Shown here in pieces: positions 44,533 to 52,873 of a DNA stretch of 54,612 bases. The notes below the pieces were generated by a model, which worked only from the letters and a program-made list of their open reading frames with translations, was not told where the DNA came from and did no database searches. The DNA is from an uncultured Campylobacter sp. Its GTDB lineage: Bacteria; Campylobacterota; Campylobacteria; Campylobacterales; Campylobacteraceae. The translations under genes were made by a program, and so were the position numbers. Numbering within the stretch: the stretch's first letter is position 1; each line of letters starts with the position of its first letter. The stretch spans positions 1-54,612 of the forward strand of contig NZ_CALINL010000010.1 of assembly GCF_938045225.1 (NCBI RefSeq). Direction: 5' to 3'.

Positions 44533-44607
44533 AATAGGCAAATTTGAGCGTTTAGCCGAAGTCAAATTTGGCGGTTAAACTTGAGGGTCTAACGACGATA
44601 AGTTTTT

Positions 44608-44637
44608 AAATTTAACCGCTTGCGGGCGGTTAAATTT
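44608..44637. repeat. 12-base hairpin downstream of polA
   Basis: AAATTTAACCGC and its perfect complement around a six-base loop, 75 bases after the polA stop. No T run, so its role as a terminator is uncertain. Confidence 0.5.
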
Positions 44638-44724
44638 GAGATAAAATTGCAGAGTAAATTTAAAAAGACGGGATTAAATTTGTTTCTCGGCAAAGGCTAC
44701 TGCAAGTAGCATGATGTGTGGCGA

Positions 44725-45390
44725 CTACCGAGCCTCGGCACAAAAGTCTTCTTTTTTATACGGCGCTCGCTCACAAAGAGTAGAGTATAGTTTCTTTGGC
44801 TTTTTCATAAAATTCTTTAGTTTGTTTTCGTAAGCCATAGCCGCCATAAGGCAAGAAGAAATGTAGTATTTTTGGCTATAGCAGGATTTTTCTGCAGTTT
44901 TAAACGATTGTACGAATTTGTCTTCAAAATATAAGATACCTCCTAACAAAAGACACCTTTGTTTGTCTATTTCGCAGGCTTTGTTCGCATAAAAATACGC
45001 CTGTTTCGATCGTGTTTCGTAGTAATCGCCCAAGAGTTCGCAACTGAGCGCAGAGCCTTTGTTGCATGCCTACTTGTAAAGTTTTATTGCCTGCCGCGGC
45101 TTGTTATTTCCTTTTAAAACTTTTCCGTAAAGCGCGCAGGCATATTGGTTTCCGTCTTCGCACATCGGGCTTAAAATTTCAGCGGCTTTTTGTAGTCTTT
45201 GCTTTTCGTATGGATTCTGCCTTGTATCAAACAAGCGTCAAAATCGCCGTTTATACATAGTTTTCCTAGATTTTCTACAGCATTTTGCGCATCTTTTTCT
45301 CTGTTTTTCATTTTGTCGTTTTTGTTTAGGAAAAATACCATTTCGCAAGCTTGCGCGTCTTTTTGCTCGCAGCTATTTAAAGGGCTATTA
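44725..45390 (-). pseudogene. decayed tandem copy of the Sel1-type cysteine-rich protein
   Basis: Minus-strand reading gives NSCEQKDAQACEMVFF, GDFDACLIQGRI, a frameshift near 45187-45191 (one A short in an A run), then AAEILSPMCEDGNQYACALYG, a TAG stop at 45070-45072 where Gln is expected (LYK-stop-ACNKGSA), and finally CELLGDYYETRSKQAYFYANKA to the end. It follows the intact gene at 45388 residue for residue but has no signal peptide: it begins exactly at the end of that gene, at the equivalent of residue 42. It arose by tandem duplication with deletion of the 5' end, then decayed. Confidence 0.8.
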
Positions 45391-46218
45391 CGGCTCTGTT
45401 ACCGGTAAAAAAGTACGCGAAGGCGGAGTATTTTTAGCCTTTTTGCAAAAGTCGTTTTTCATATAAGGCGCTTGTTTGCAAAGCTTAATATATAATTTTC
45501 TTGGCGCTTCAATAAGATTTGCTACTATGCTATGTTGATAGGTTGAATCCGCCATCAGGCAAGGGATAATATTATATTTTTGGTTATAGCAGGATTTCTC
45601 GAAAGCATAAAACGCGTCAATGTATTCGCCCGCTTCTCGTAGTACGAGTCCATACCCATAGCACATTTTCTCGTTCATTTCGCAAGCTTGTTTCATATAG
45701 AAATACGCCTGCTTCATATCTTCCCTGAAGTAGTAACGACCAAGAAGATCGCATCCGCGAGCGGAGCCTTTATCGCATGCTTGATTAAAAAGCTCCACGG
45801 CTCGCTTCGACTCTCCTTTTTCTCTAAATGCGCCTCCGTAAAGCGCGCAAGCGTCTTGGTTGCCGCTTTCGCACATCGGGCTTAAAATTTTAGCCGCTTT
45901 TTCAAAGTCTTTGTACTTTTTGTTTATTGAGTAGATGTTGCCTAGTATCAAGCAGGCGTTTAAATTTTTTTCGGCGCATAATTTATCTAGATTTTCCATT
46001 GATTCTTGCATAATTTTTTCGTCGTTTTCTATTTCGCCTTCTTTATGCATCGAAAAAATTTGTTCGCAGGCTAGGGCGTCTTTTTGTTGGCAGAGATTTG
46101 CATATTTGTTGAACTGCTTAGCAAAAAGCTCTTTTTGTTTGGCATCAAATTCCTCAGCTCGGCTAGCTGCCGTAAAAACAAGCAAAATAGCGAACGTTGC
46201 AGAAAATAAATTTTTCAT
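45388..46218 (-). CDS. Sel1-repeat cysteine-rich exported protein (Hcp-like)
   Basis: 276 residues from ATG 46218, chosen because an AAAAGGAT site precedes it and a signal peptide follows (MKNLFSATFAILLVFTAASRA); the frame is open further up but without either. Repeats of about 36 residues have paired cysteines about seven residues apart (CAEKNLNAC, CESGNQDAC, CDKGSARGC), the pattern of Helicobacter cysteine-rich (Hcp) Sel1 proteins, which are periplasmic or secreted. The function is unproven; some act as adaptors or bind peptidoglycan fragments. A decayed tandem copy follows immediately. Confidence 0.82.
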   Translation of the reverse strand: MKNLFSATFAILLVFTAASRAEEFDAKQKELFAKQFNKYANLCQQKDALACEQIFSMHKEGEIENDEKIMQESMENLDKLCAEKNLNACLILGNIYSINKKYKDFEKAAKILSPMCESGNQDACALYGGAFREKGESKRAVELFNQACDKGSARGCDLLGRYYFREDMKQAYFYMKQACEMNEKMCYGYGLVLREAGEYIDAFYAFEKSCYNQKYNIIPCLMADSTYQHSIVANLIEAPRKLYIKLCKQAPYMKNDFCKKAKNTPPSRTFLPVTEP

Positions 46219-46568
46219 TTTTATCCTTTTAATTTTTATACTTTTATACTGCGGCTGAGTAAATTTTACCGAAAAAATCCGTTTTGGCATAAACTTTTCT
46301 AGACATACGCCAACAAACCATATCCAAAAGCTAGCTTTAGTGCTGACTTAAACGATACTACGCATAATCCGTCTTGCGCCTCTAAGCCAAGACGGATTAG
46401 CAAGCAATGCATGTAAAATAGCTCATCAAAGCTCGCTTTTTACAGTAAATTTATAAAACGCAAAACCGCGTACCTATAAATTTATGGTAAGTAGGAGAAA
46501 GACTCGCTATAGCTTATAAATTTAATTCAAATTTTTATGCGTGTTTTGCGCAAGTCGCTCAAATTTAA
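46219..46568. other. 350-base intergenic region with one 11-base hairpin
   Basis: Between the Sel1 gene start and the end of fumB. A perfect inverted repeat AATCCGTCTTG/CAAGACGGATT lies at 46366-46398 without a T run. The Sel1 promoter should be near 46220-46260. I see nothing else. Confidence 0.5.
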
Positions 46569-47189
46569 CTACTTTATAAACCCGACCTGCGGTAAAATTT
46601 CAGCCAGCGCCGCGTCCTTTTTCTCGTTAAATTTAACCTTGTTTTGCTCAAAAAGGTTGTTTCCGTGCGCATCTATCGAGACTATTAATGGGCCAAATTC
46701 CTTCACGCGGCACTTCCACAAGGTCTCTGGCATCCCAAGCTCCGTCCAGTCGGCACTCTCGATCTCCTCGACCTGCGTCGCGGCGACCACCGCGCAGCCT
46801 GCGGGAAATACGCAGTGTATCGCGCCAAACTCCTTGCAGCCGCTCATCGTGCCCTCGCCCATGCCGCCTTTGCCGACAATGAGGCGCACGCCCGTTTTGG
46901 CGATAAATTCGCGCTCGAATTTCTCCATCCTCATGCTAGTCGTCGGCCCGACCGAAACCATCTCAAAGCTTTCTTTGCCGCCGCCGTCCATTTTTCTGAT
47001 GATCGGCCCCGCGTGCAGGATCGCGCCGCCCCTGATGTCTAGCGGCAGCTCGCGACCCTCCTGCACGACGCGTCTGTGCGGCACGTCGCGACAGGTGACG
47101 ATGTGCCCGGTTAGATAGATCACGTCGCCGATTTTGATATCCGCTAGATCCTCGGGCGCGATCGGCGTGGTTAAAATTTTCTTACTCAT
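46569..47189 (-). CDS. class I fumarase/tartrate dehydratase, beta subunit
   Basis: 206 residues, the C-terminal (beta) part of the iron-sulfur hydro-lyases. Visible features: IGDVIYLTGHIVTCRDVPHRR, RGGAILHAGPII, VSVGPTTSMRMEKFE and VGKGGMG. It adds or removes water between malate and fumarate (or acts on tartrate), the alpha subunit carrying the [4Fe-4S] cluster. The start overlaps the alpha-subunit stop by four bases. It is the last gene of the lar-fum series. Confidence 0.88.
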   Translation of the reverse strand: MSKKILTTPIAPEDLADIKIGDVIYLTGHIVTCRDVPHRRVVQEGRELPLDIRGGAILHAGPIIRKMDGGGKESFEMVSVGPTTSMRMEKFEREFIAKTGVRLIVGKGGMGEGTMSGCKEFGAIHCVFPAGCAVVAATQVEEIESADWTELGMPETLWKCRVKEFGPLIVSIDAHGNNLFEQNKVKFNEKKDAALAEILPQVGFIK

Positions 47190-48084
47190 AGCGCGAACTC
47201 CTTGTGCGATTTTACGGCAAAATTTAGCCCCGCGTCCCAGACGATGTGCCCTTTGCGGTGCGACCAGCAGCCCACGTTTACGGCGACGGCGATGACGCTT
47301 GGGTGGCGGGCGCAGTTTTGTATATGCACGCCCATGACCGAGCTTGCGCCGCTCATGCCTTGCGGGCCTAGGCCGATTTTATTGATGCCCTCTTCGAGCA
47401 GCTTTTCGGTTAGCGCGGCGCGCTCGTTTGGATTATGCGAGCCAAGAGGCCTCATCAGCGCTTTTTTGGATAGCAAGGATGCCACGTCGATCGAGGTGCC
47501 CACGCCTACGCCCACTAGCAGCGGCGGACAGGCGTTTATGCCGTAGCTTGTCATTATATCCATAGCAAATTTAACGACGCCCTCATAGCCCAGCCAGGCA
47601 TCAGCACGGTCGCCTTGCCAGGTAGGCTACAGCCGCCGCCTGCCATATATGTGTCTATCTCACACTCGCTGCTTTGCGGTACGATCTCCCAAAATACGCT
47701 AGGCGTGCCCTTGCCGACGTTTTTGCCGGTGTTGTACTCGTCAAAGGTCTCGACGCTGTTGTGACGCAGCGGAGCCTCGCGCGTCGCTCGCAGTACGGCC
47801 TCTCGCAGCAGCTCCTCAATCTCGCCGATGAGCGGGAAGTTCGCTCCGCAGCGCACGAAAAACTGGATCACGCCCGTATCCTGACAGGACGGACGATCTA
47901 GCTGCTTAGCTAGGCGCTGGTTTTCAAACATCGTTTTGTAGATTTCTCTCGCCAGCGGCTGCGTCTCGCGCTCGGCGAGCTCGCTTAGCTTCGCCGTCAC
48001 GTCGTCGGGCAGCACTTTGCCCGTGTAGCCGACGAATTTCGCCATGACCTCGGTCATCTTTTGCACGGCTTTTTCTTTATCCAT
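47186..48084 (-). pseudogene. class I fumarase/tartrate dehydratase, alpha subunit, one-base frameshift
   Basis: About 299 residues in two frames. ATG 48084 with AAAGGAG in front starts the first part, which contains SCQDTGVIQFFVRCG and ends GGGCSLPGKATVLMPG. The second part continues as GYEGVVKFAMDIMTSYGINACPPLLVGVGVG and runs to the stop at 47186. Restoring one base near 47592-47596 (one G short in the plus strand) joins them as PG-L-GYEG. All three cluster cysteines would then be in place. The beta gene behind it is intact, which makes a sequencing error a serious alternative. Confidence 0.8.
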
Positions 48085-48517
48085 CGCTTCTCCTTTGCCG
48101 GTTTTTACTTTCAAATTTTTCACTGATACCCGCCAGGATGCAGCCTGCGGCGTAGCAGAGCAGGTCGGCGAAATCAAACGTCCCGCCGATCATTACTTTT
48201 AAAATTTTATTTTCTATGCCTAAAATTTGCACGGCACCCAGATACTGCGCGAGCTCTAAAGCCGCCGCAAACGCGAAAATTTTAAGCGGTAAATTTGAAG
48301 GCGGCGCGCTAAATGTAGCCCTCGTCAAAACGTAAAGCAAGATAACCGCCAAAACATCGCCTGCGTAGTGGCGCACGAAGCCGCCCTTTATGCAGATCGC
48401 GATATAAATTTCGACCGCCAAAAGCACGCCAGCCGCGGCTAAAAACGCTAGCCTTGTTTGCGGCTTTTGCGCGAGCTTTGCGGCACTTTTTTGCTCGTTT
48501 AAATTCTCCCCTCGCAA
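48077..48517 (-). CDS. DUF2809 (VanZ-like) membrane protein
   Basis: About 146 residues with four hydrophobic segments. The pattern YAGDVLAVILLYVL, AAALELAQYLG and FDFADLLCYAAGC is typical of DUF2809, a small integral membrane family of unknown role. There is no ATG; TTG at 48517 follows AAAAGG by six bases, and another TTG lies at 48544. Its end overlaps the fumarase alpha start by eight bases, so it is embedded in the lar-fum series. Confidence 0.7.
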   Translation of the reverse strand: MRGENLNEQKSAAKLAQKPQTRLAFLAAAGVLLAVEIYIAICIKGGFVRHYAGDVLAVILLYVLTRATFSAPPSNLPLKIFAFAAALELAQYLGAVQILGIENKILKVMIGGTFDFADLLCYAAGCILAGISEKFESKNRQRRSDG

Positions 48518-48582
48518 CGCTTTCCTTTTAAATTTAGCCTTCAAATTTAGCCGTTAAATTTGCCTCGCGCGCGGGCGTAAAT

Positions 48583-49329
48583 TTAGAGATGATTTATCAG
48601 GCTCGCGTTGTACGCGGCGCCGAATCCGTTGTCGATATTTACGACGCTAACGCCGTTTGCGCAGCTGTTTAGCATCGCTAGCAGTGCCGCCAGCCCGCCA
48701 AAGCTCGCTCCGTATCCCACGCTGGTGGGCACCGCGATCACGGGCACGCTAACAAGACCAGCCAGCACGCTAGCTAACGCACCCTCCATGCCGGCTACCG
48801 CGATCACGACCTTTGCGCCGCGTATCTGATCTAAATTTGCGATCAACCTATGCAGTCCCGCCACGCCCGCGTCGCTAAATTTGCGCACGTCGTTGCCTAG
48901 AAATCTCGCCGTTTCGTACGCCTCCTCCACGACCGCGCCGTCTGCGGTGCCTGCGGAGACTATCGCGATGTAGCTTTGCGTGAGCGTGGGCTCTTTAAAT
49001 TTGACGCTGATGACGCGGCCGCGAGCATTAAACTCCGCCTGCGGCAACGTCTTGCGCACCAGCTTAAAAACCTGCTCGTTTGTGCGCGTGATCAGGATAT
49101 TTTGCCCTCTCGCGCCGATCGCACCGGCGATGCGTAAAATTTCATCATCAGTCTTGCCCTCGCCGTAGATCACCTCGCCCGCGCCGTTTCGCAGGGCGCG
49201 CTGGGTGTCGATCTTGGCGCAGCCCACGTCCTCGTAGGGGTAGTTTTTCAGGTATTTTAGCGCTTCTTGCTCGCTCACGCGGCCGCTTTTTATCCCCTCG
49301 AAAAGCTCTAAAATTTCACCCTCTCTCAT
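48583..49329 (-). CDS. larB: nickel-pincer cofactor synthesis protein LarB
   Basis: Pyridinium-3,5-biscarboxylate synthase: carboxylates and hydrolyses nicotinic acid adenine dinucleotide, the first step of nickel-pincer nucleotide synthesis. 248 residues from ATG 49329; another ATG nine bases upstream sits directly on the GAGAGG site and is too close. The C-terminal half is AIR-carboxylase-like: VSAGTADGAVVEEAYETA, FSDAGVAGLHRL and AGMEGALASVLAGL. The start lies inside the end of larE. Confidence 0.93.
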   Translation of the reverse strand: MREGEILELFEGIKSGRVSEQEALKYLKNYPYEDVGCAKIDTQRALRNGAGEVIYGEGKTDDEILRIAGAIGARGQNILITRTNEQVFKLVRKTLPQAEFNARGRVISVKFKEPTLTQSYIAIVSAGTADGAVVEEAYETARFLGNDVRKFSDAGVAGLHRLIANLDQIRGAKVVIAVAGMEGALASVLAGLVSVPVIAVPTSVGYGASFGGLAALLAMLNSCANGVSVVNIDNGFGAAYNASLINHL

Positions 49330-50098
49330 GCAAAACATCCTCTCTAAGCCCCTTTAGATCGAGCGTCACCTCCGCTGCACCAAGCGAGACGAGCCGTCTA
49401 ACGACGCTTTTAAATTTTGCATCGTTTAGGAAGTCTCGCATGCTGGAAAAGGGCATTTGCAGCTTTATATTTTTGCGGTCGCACCGCGCGCGGACGTTTG
49501 CGTAGCCGCTTGCGATGAGTAGATTTTCCGCGGCTTCGATCAAATTTAGCTCGCTCTCATCGATCTCGCGCCCGTGCGGCAAGCGCGTTAGCAAGCACGC
49601 GTAGCCCGGTTTTTCGGCAGTGGGTAAATTTAACTCGCGCGAGAGCTCGCGGATCTCGGATTTGGTTAAATTTATCAGCGGCGAGAGCACGCCTAGCTCC
49701 TCTTTTGCTTTGAGCCCGGGGCGGTATTCGCCCAGATCGTCTCGGTTCGTGCCGTCTGCGACGCGGCTAAAGCCAAGCTCACGGGCGCGCTCTATCAGGC
49801 GCGAAAACACCGCCTTTTTGCACAGATAGCAGCGGTTTTCTGGATTGTCTTTGATCCCCTCCGCGACGCCGAGCTCTAAAATTTCGTGCCTGATGCTGTA
49901 GATGCGGGCAAATTCTACGGCTTCTGCGATCTCGCGCGAGGACATGTAGGGCGATCTGATCGTTATGCCGATCGCGCGCTCACCCAGCGCGTCGTATGCC
50001 GCACGCAGCAGCAGCGAGCTGTCCGCGCCGCCGCTAAATGCGACTGCGAGTTCGCCCAGCCCGCGCAGATCAGCCTTTAGTTTTTCTAGTTTCGTCAT
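49316..50098 (-). CDS. larE: sacrificial sulfur transferase LarE
   Basis: Adenylates the pincer precursor and installs sulfur. 260 residues. The PP-loop is SGGADSS (22-28), and a CxxC pair is at 89-92 (RCYLCKK). Cys167 in GYACLLTRLPHG is at the position of the cysteine that gives up its sulfur in L. plantarum LarE; the CxxC could instead allow a cluster-based form, as described for some homologs. It overlaps larC by 29 bases and larB by 14, so translation is coupled. Confidence 0.93.
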   Translation of the reverse strand: MTKLEKLKADLRGLGELAVAFSGGADSSLLLRAAYDALGERAIGITIRSPYMSSREIAEAVEFARIYSIRHEILELGVAEGIKDNPENRCYLCKKAVFSRLIERARELGFSRVADGTNRDDLGEYRPGLKAKEELGVLSPLINLTKSEIRELSRELNLPTAEKPGYACLLTRLPHGREIDESELNLIEAAENLLIASGYANVRARCDRKNIKLQMPFSSMRDFLNDAKFKSVVRRLVSLGAAEVTLDLKGLREDVLHERG

Positions 50099-51407
50099 AG
50101 ATTTCTAGCGCCTCTTTTCGCACCCGCTCGATCGTCGTGCCGTGCGCGAGCGCCGCGGCCTTGCAGTCCTCAAATTCGGGCTTTGCTTTTTGCGTTTGGC
50201 CGCTGCCTGAAATTTTGAGCCCTATCTCGCCGAATTTCGTCTGCACACGCACAAACTCGCGCTTTAGTTCGGTTTTAGCAACCTCTATCTCGCGGACGCC
50301 GATCGCCGTCGTGTGCGTAAATATCAGATCCTTTAAATTTTGTGCGTCCTGCTCGCGGCACAGCGCATTTAGCTCAAAGCCCGCGCGCCCCTTTTTCATA
50401 AAAATAGAGCGGCTAAATACGTCCAGCGCGCCGTTTTCGCGCAAAATTTCGCAGGCAAAGGCAAAGCTCTCGGCATCCATATCGTCGATGTTGGTGGAGA
50501 TTAAAATTTGCTTGCAAACCTCGCCGTAGCCAGCTCGCGCGCCTAAATTTGACTTGTCGCTTTCGCCGCTTAGATCCGCCTCGCAGATCATCGCGCGAAG
50601 CACGTTTGCAAAGCCAGCGGCGTCACGCTCGCCAGCGCCGTAGCCGATCTTTTCGATTTTAAAGCTCGCGCCGTCCGTAAACTCGTCCGCGCAGGCCTTT
50701 AAAATCGCCGCTCCCGTGGGCGTTGTCATCTCGAAATTTGCGCGCCCAAGGCTTACGGGCACGCCTTTTAAAATTTCGCAAACGGCGGGTGCCGGCACGC
50801 TAAGAGCGCCGTGATCGCAGATCGCTACGCCGCCGCCAAGCTCGATAGGCGAAGTAAAAATTTGCGGCGCGCCCAAAGCCTCCAAGCAGATAGCCGCGCC
50901 CACTACGTCCGCGATGCTGTCTGCGGCGCCAACTTCGTGAAAATGTACTTGCCCTACGCTAGTGCCGTGGATTTTGGCCTCGGCTCGCGCGATAACGCTA
51001 AAAATTTCGCTTGCCGTTTTTTTTACGAAAGTGCTTAGGCTAGAGCTCTCGATAAGCTCTAAAATTTGCGTGAAATTTCGCGGACGCGGATGGTTTTGGG
51101 CGGGCTTATCCGCTCTAAATTCGGCGCTGTGAATTTTGCCGTTTAAATTTTGACGCGGGCTAAATTTAGCGCCTAAGAGGCCAAGCGGAATTTGGCTCGG
51201 ATTTGCCGCGCAAACGACGTCGATTTTGGTCGCGGCGATGCCGTTTTTTAACACGTTTTTGCGCTCTAGCTTAAATTCGCCGGCTAAATTTAATTTCTCA
51301 AGCTCGGTGCAAAGATAGCCAAAATCCACTCCGAGCCCCACCAGCGCGCCTAAATTCATATCGCCGCTGATGCCGCAGCTCGCGTCGTAATATAAAATTT
51401 TAGCCAA
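50070..51407 (-). CDS. larC: nickel-pincer nickelochelatase LarC
   Basis: Inserts nickel into the pincer nucleotide. 445 residues as one continuous frame, unlike L. plantarum where LarC is made from two frames by frameshifting. The N-terminus LYYDASCGISGDMNLGALVGLG and QVHFHEVGAADSIADVVGAA are hallmark segments, and MTTPTGAAIL follows. A stretch around 75-115 (SPRQNLNGKIHS to NHPRPRNF) is longer and less His-rich than in many homologs. The start follows the larA stop by two bases. Confidence 0.93.
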   Translation of the reverse strand: MAKILYYDASCGISGDMNLGALVGLGVDFGYLCTELEKLNLAGEFKLERKNVLKNGIAATKIDVVCAANPSQIPLGLLGAKFSPRQNLNGKIHSAEFRADKPAQNHPRPRNFTQILELIESSSLSTFVKKTASEIFSVIARAEAKIHGTSVGQVHFHEVGAADSIADVVGAAICLEALGAPQIFTSPIELGGGVAICDHGALSVPAPAVCEILKGVPVSLGRANFEMTTPTGAAILKACADEFTDGASFKIEKIGYGAGERDAAGFANVLRAMICEADLSGESDKSNLGARAGYGEVCKQILISTNIDDMDAESFAFACEILRENGALDVFSRSIFMKKGRAGFELNALCREQDAQNLKDLIFTHTTAIGVREIEVAKTELKREFVRVQTKFGEIGLKISGSGQTQKAKPEFEDCKAAALAHGTTIERVRKEALEIYDETRKTKG

Positions 51408-51409
51408 AC

Positions 51410-52660
51410 TTACGCCTTAGGCACCGTCATCGAGCCAAACGGCAGGATGATGATTTTAGCGTCCGCACCCTTTTGCGCGAGCGCGTCGTCCACGGCCTTT
51501 TGGATGTCGTGGTATGGCTTTAGATGCACGGCTCGCATCTCATCATCGCTTAGATCAGTCACAGCCCAAGTCTGCGCCCAGAGCGAAATTTCAGCCATTT
51601 TAGCAGCCTTGTGGTAGCCAAGCTTAAAGCCAGAATTTATCTTTTCAAGCACCTTTTTTGGCGTGTCGGCCGATGCCATAAGGTCAAAAAAAGGTTTTGG
51701 ACCGATGCCTGTGCGGCATTTTGCGACCATTATTAAAATTCCATCCTTTGCAAGCGCTAATTTGCCGTTATCTAAAGCTTTTTGCGCCTGATAAAGATCG
51801 ACATCCATAGGATAGGGCGCTACCGAGATCACGATGTCGGCTTTTTGTGGGATATTTACACAAAAGACCTCATCGGCCTTTTTCACGCAGTCGTAAAAAC
51901 TATCATTTAGATCGCCAGCACTTGCGTAATAGACGCCATGTTCGCTATCAAGCACGGTTTGTATAGAAAATACGTCGATATTTGAAAGCACCTTCATCGC
52001 ATCGATCATATCTTCATGCACGGGGTTGCCCTCAAGGCGCAGAGCCTGAGCGTCAGGACTAAGGGCTAGTTTGTGGTTTTGCGTGATGCTCTCGTATGAG
52101 GCAGTGCCTGGTAAAAAGGCCTTTCTACCGCCGGTGTAGCCAGCAAAATAGTGCGGCTCGACTGAACCTATAACGATCACTTTTTTAGCTTCAGCTACGA
52201 TTTTGTTTAGATACATCTGCGTGCCGTTTTTGGACTCGCCTAAAAATACCATCTCATCGTGCTTTGAGTCGTGATCATGAACCTCGTTTTTGGCTCTGAT
52301 CTCTGAGTAAATTTCTTTAGAAAATATCATATTGTATTCATCTAGCGTCCCCTCTCTGTGGCAGCCAGTGGCGATGATGAAAATTTTATTTTTATCGCGA
52401 AGTTTTGGATAAATTTGCTTTAAAATTTTAGCAGTTGGCGTAGGCCTTGTGCCGTCATTTACGATGATAACGATCTTTTCATCGCCTGCGATAAACTCGT
52501 CAAAGCTTTTTTGGTTTATTGGATTTGCCAAAGCCTTTGCGATAAGCGCCGCTTCGTCAAATTTAGCGACTTTGTTTGGGTCAAAAATGCCAAGCAGATT
52601 TTTTTCGTCTATTTTTAAATTTATATGGTCATCTTTGCCATAAGCGATAGGGATTTGCAT
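51410..52660 (-). CDS. larA: nickel-pincer 2-hydroxyacid racemase, LarA family
   Basis: 416 residues. Catalytic features follow L. plantarum LarA in order: DGTRPTP (Asp69, Arg72), His101 in GCHREG, His170 in VEPHYFAG, the pincer-attaching Lys180 in GGRKAFLPG and His196 in NHKLAL. The family is known to include lactate racemase and also enzymes racemising malate and other short hydroxyacids, so the name larA states the family, not the substrate. First gene of the minus-strand series that continues through larC, larE, larB, DUF2809 and fumarase. AAGGAG precedes the ATG. Confidence 0.9.
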   Translation of the reverse strand: MQIPIAYGKDDHINLKIDEKNLLGIFDPNKVAKFDEAALIAKALANPINQKSFDEFIAGDEKIVIIVNDGTRPTPTAKILKQIYPKLRDKNKIFIIATGCHREGTLDEYNMIFSKEIYSEIRAKNEVHDHDSKHDEMVFLGESKNGTQMYLNKIVAEAKKVIVIGSVEPHYFAGYTGGRKAFLPGTASYESITQNHKLALSPDAQALRLEGNPVHEDMIDAMKVLSNIDVFSIQTVLDSEHGVYYASAGDLNDSFYDCVKKADEVFCVNIPQKADIVISVAPYPMDVDLYQAQKALDNGKLALAKDGILIMVAKCRTGIGPKPFFDLMASADTPKKVLEKINSGFKLGYHKAAKMAEISLWAQTWAVTDLSDDEMRAVHLKPYHDIQKAVDDALAQKGADAKIIILPFGSMTVPKA

Positions 52661-52700
52661 GTTTGCTCCTTAAGCAGATTTATTAATTTTTAGTCTTAGG

Positions 52701-52706
52701 ATTATA
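52701..52706 (-). promoter_or_regulatory. -10 box of the larA operon
   Basis: TATAAT on the minus strand about 40 bases ahead of larA, within the 213-base AT-rich spacer shared with dcuB. Only this promoter is evident for the seven minus-strand genes. Confidence 0.55.
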
Positions 52707-52838
52707 TATCAAATTTTCTTTTAAATGCATTTAGATCGATTAAATTTGACTAGCGGCGCATCAAATTTGGTTAAATATATGATTAATACTTACAAATGTA
52801 TTTTTAATTTTTTTATTAGTATTTAATTTTAATATTTA

Positions 52839-52867
52839 TATAATCGCGGCGTAATTTCCAAAAAGGA
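52839..52867 (+). promoter_or_regulatory. dcuB promoter and ribosome site
   Basis: TATAAT at 52839-52844 and AAGGAG at 52863-52868, the latter five bases from the ATG. Spacer 52661-52873 is very AT-rich, with T-tract periodicity. Confidence 0.6.
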
Positions 52868-52873
52868 GAAAAA

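Noticed and set aside
50070..51407. Programmed frameshift in larC, as in L. plantarum
   Set aside because: larC is a single uninterrupted frame with both halves present.
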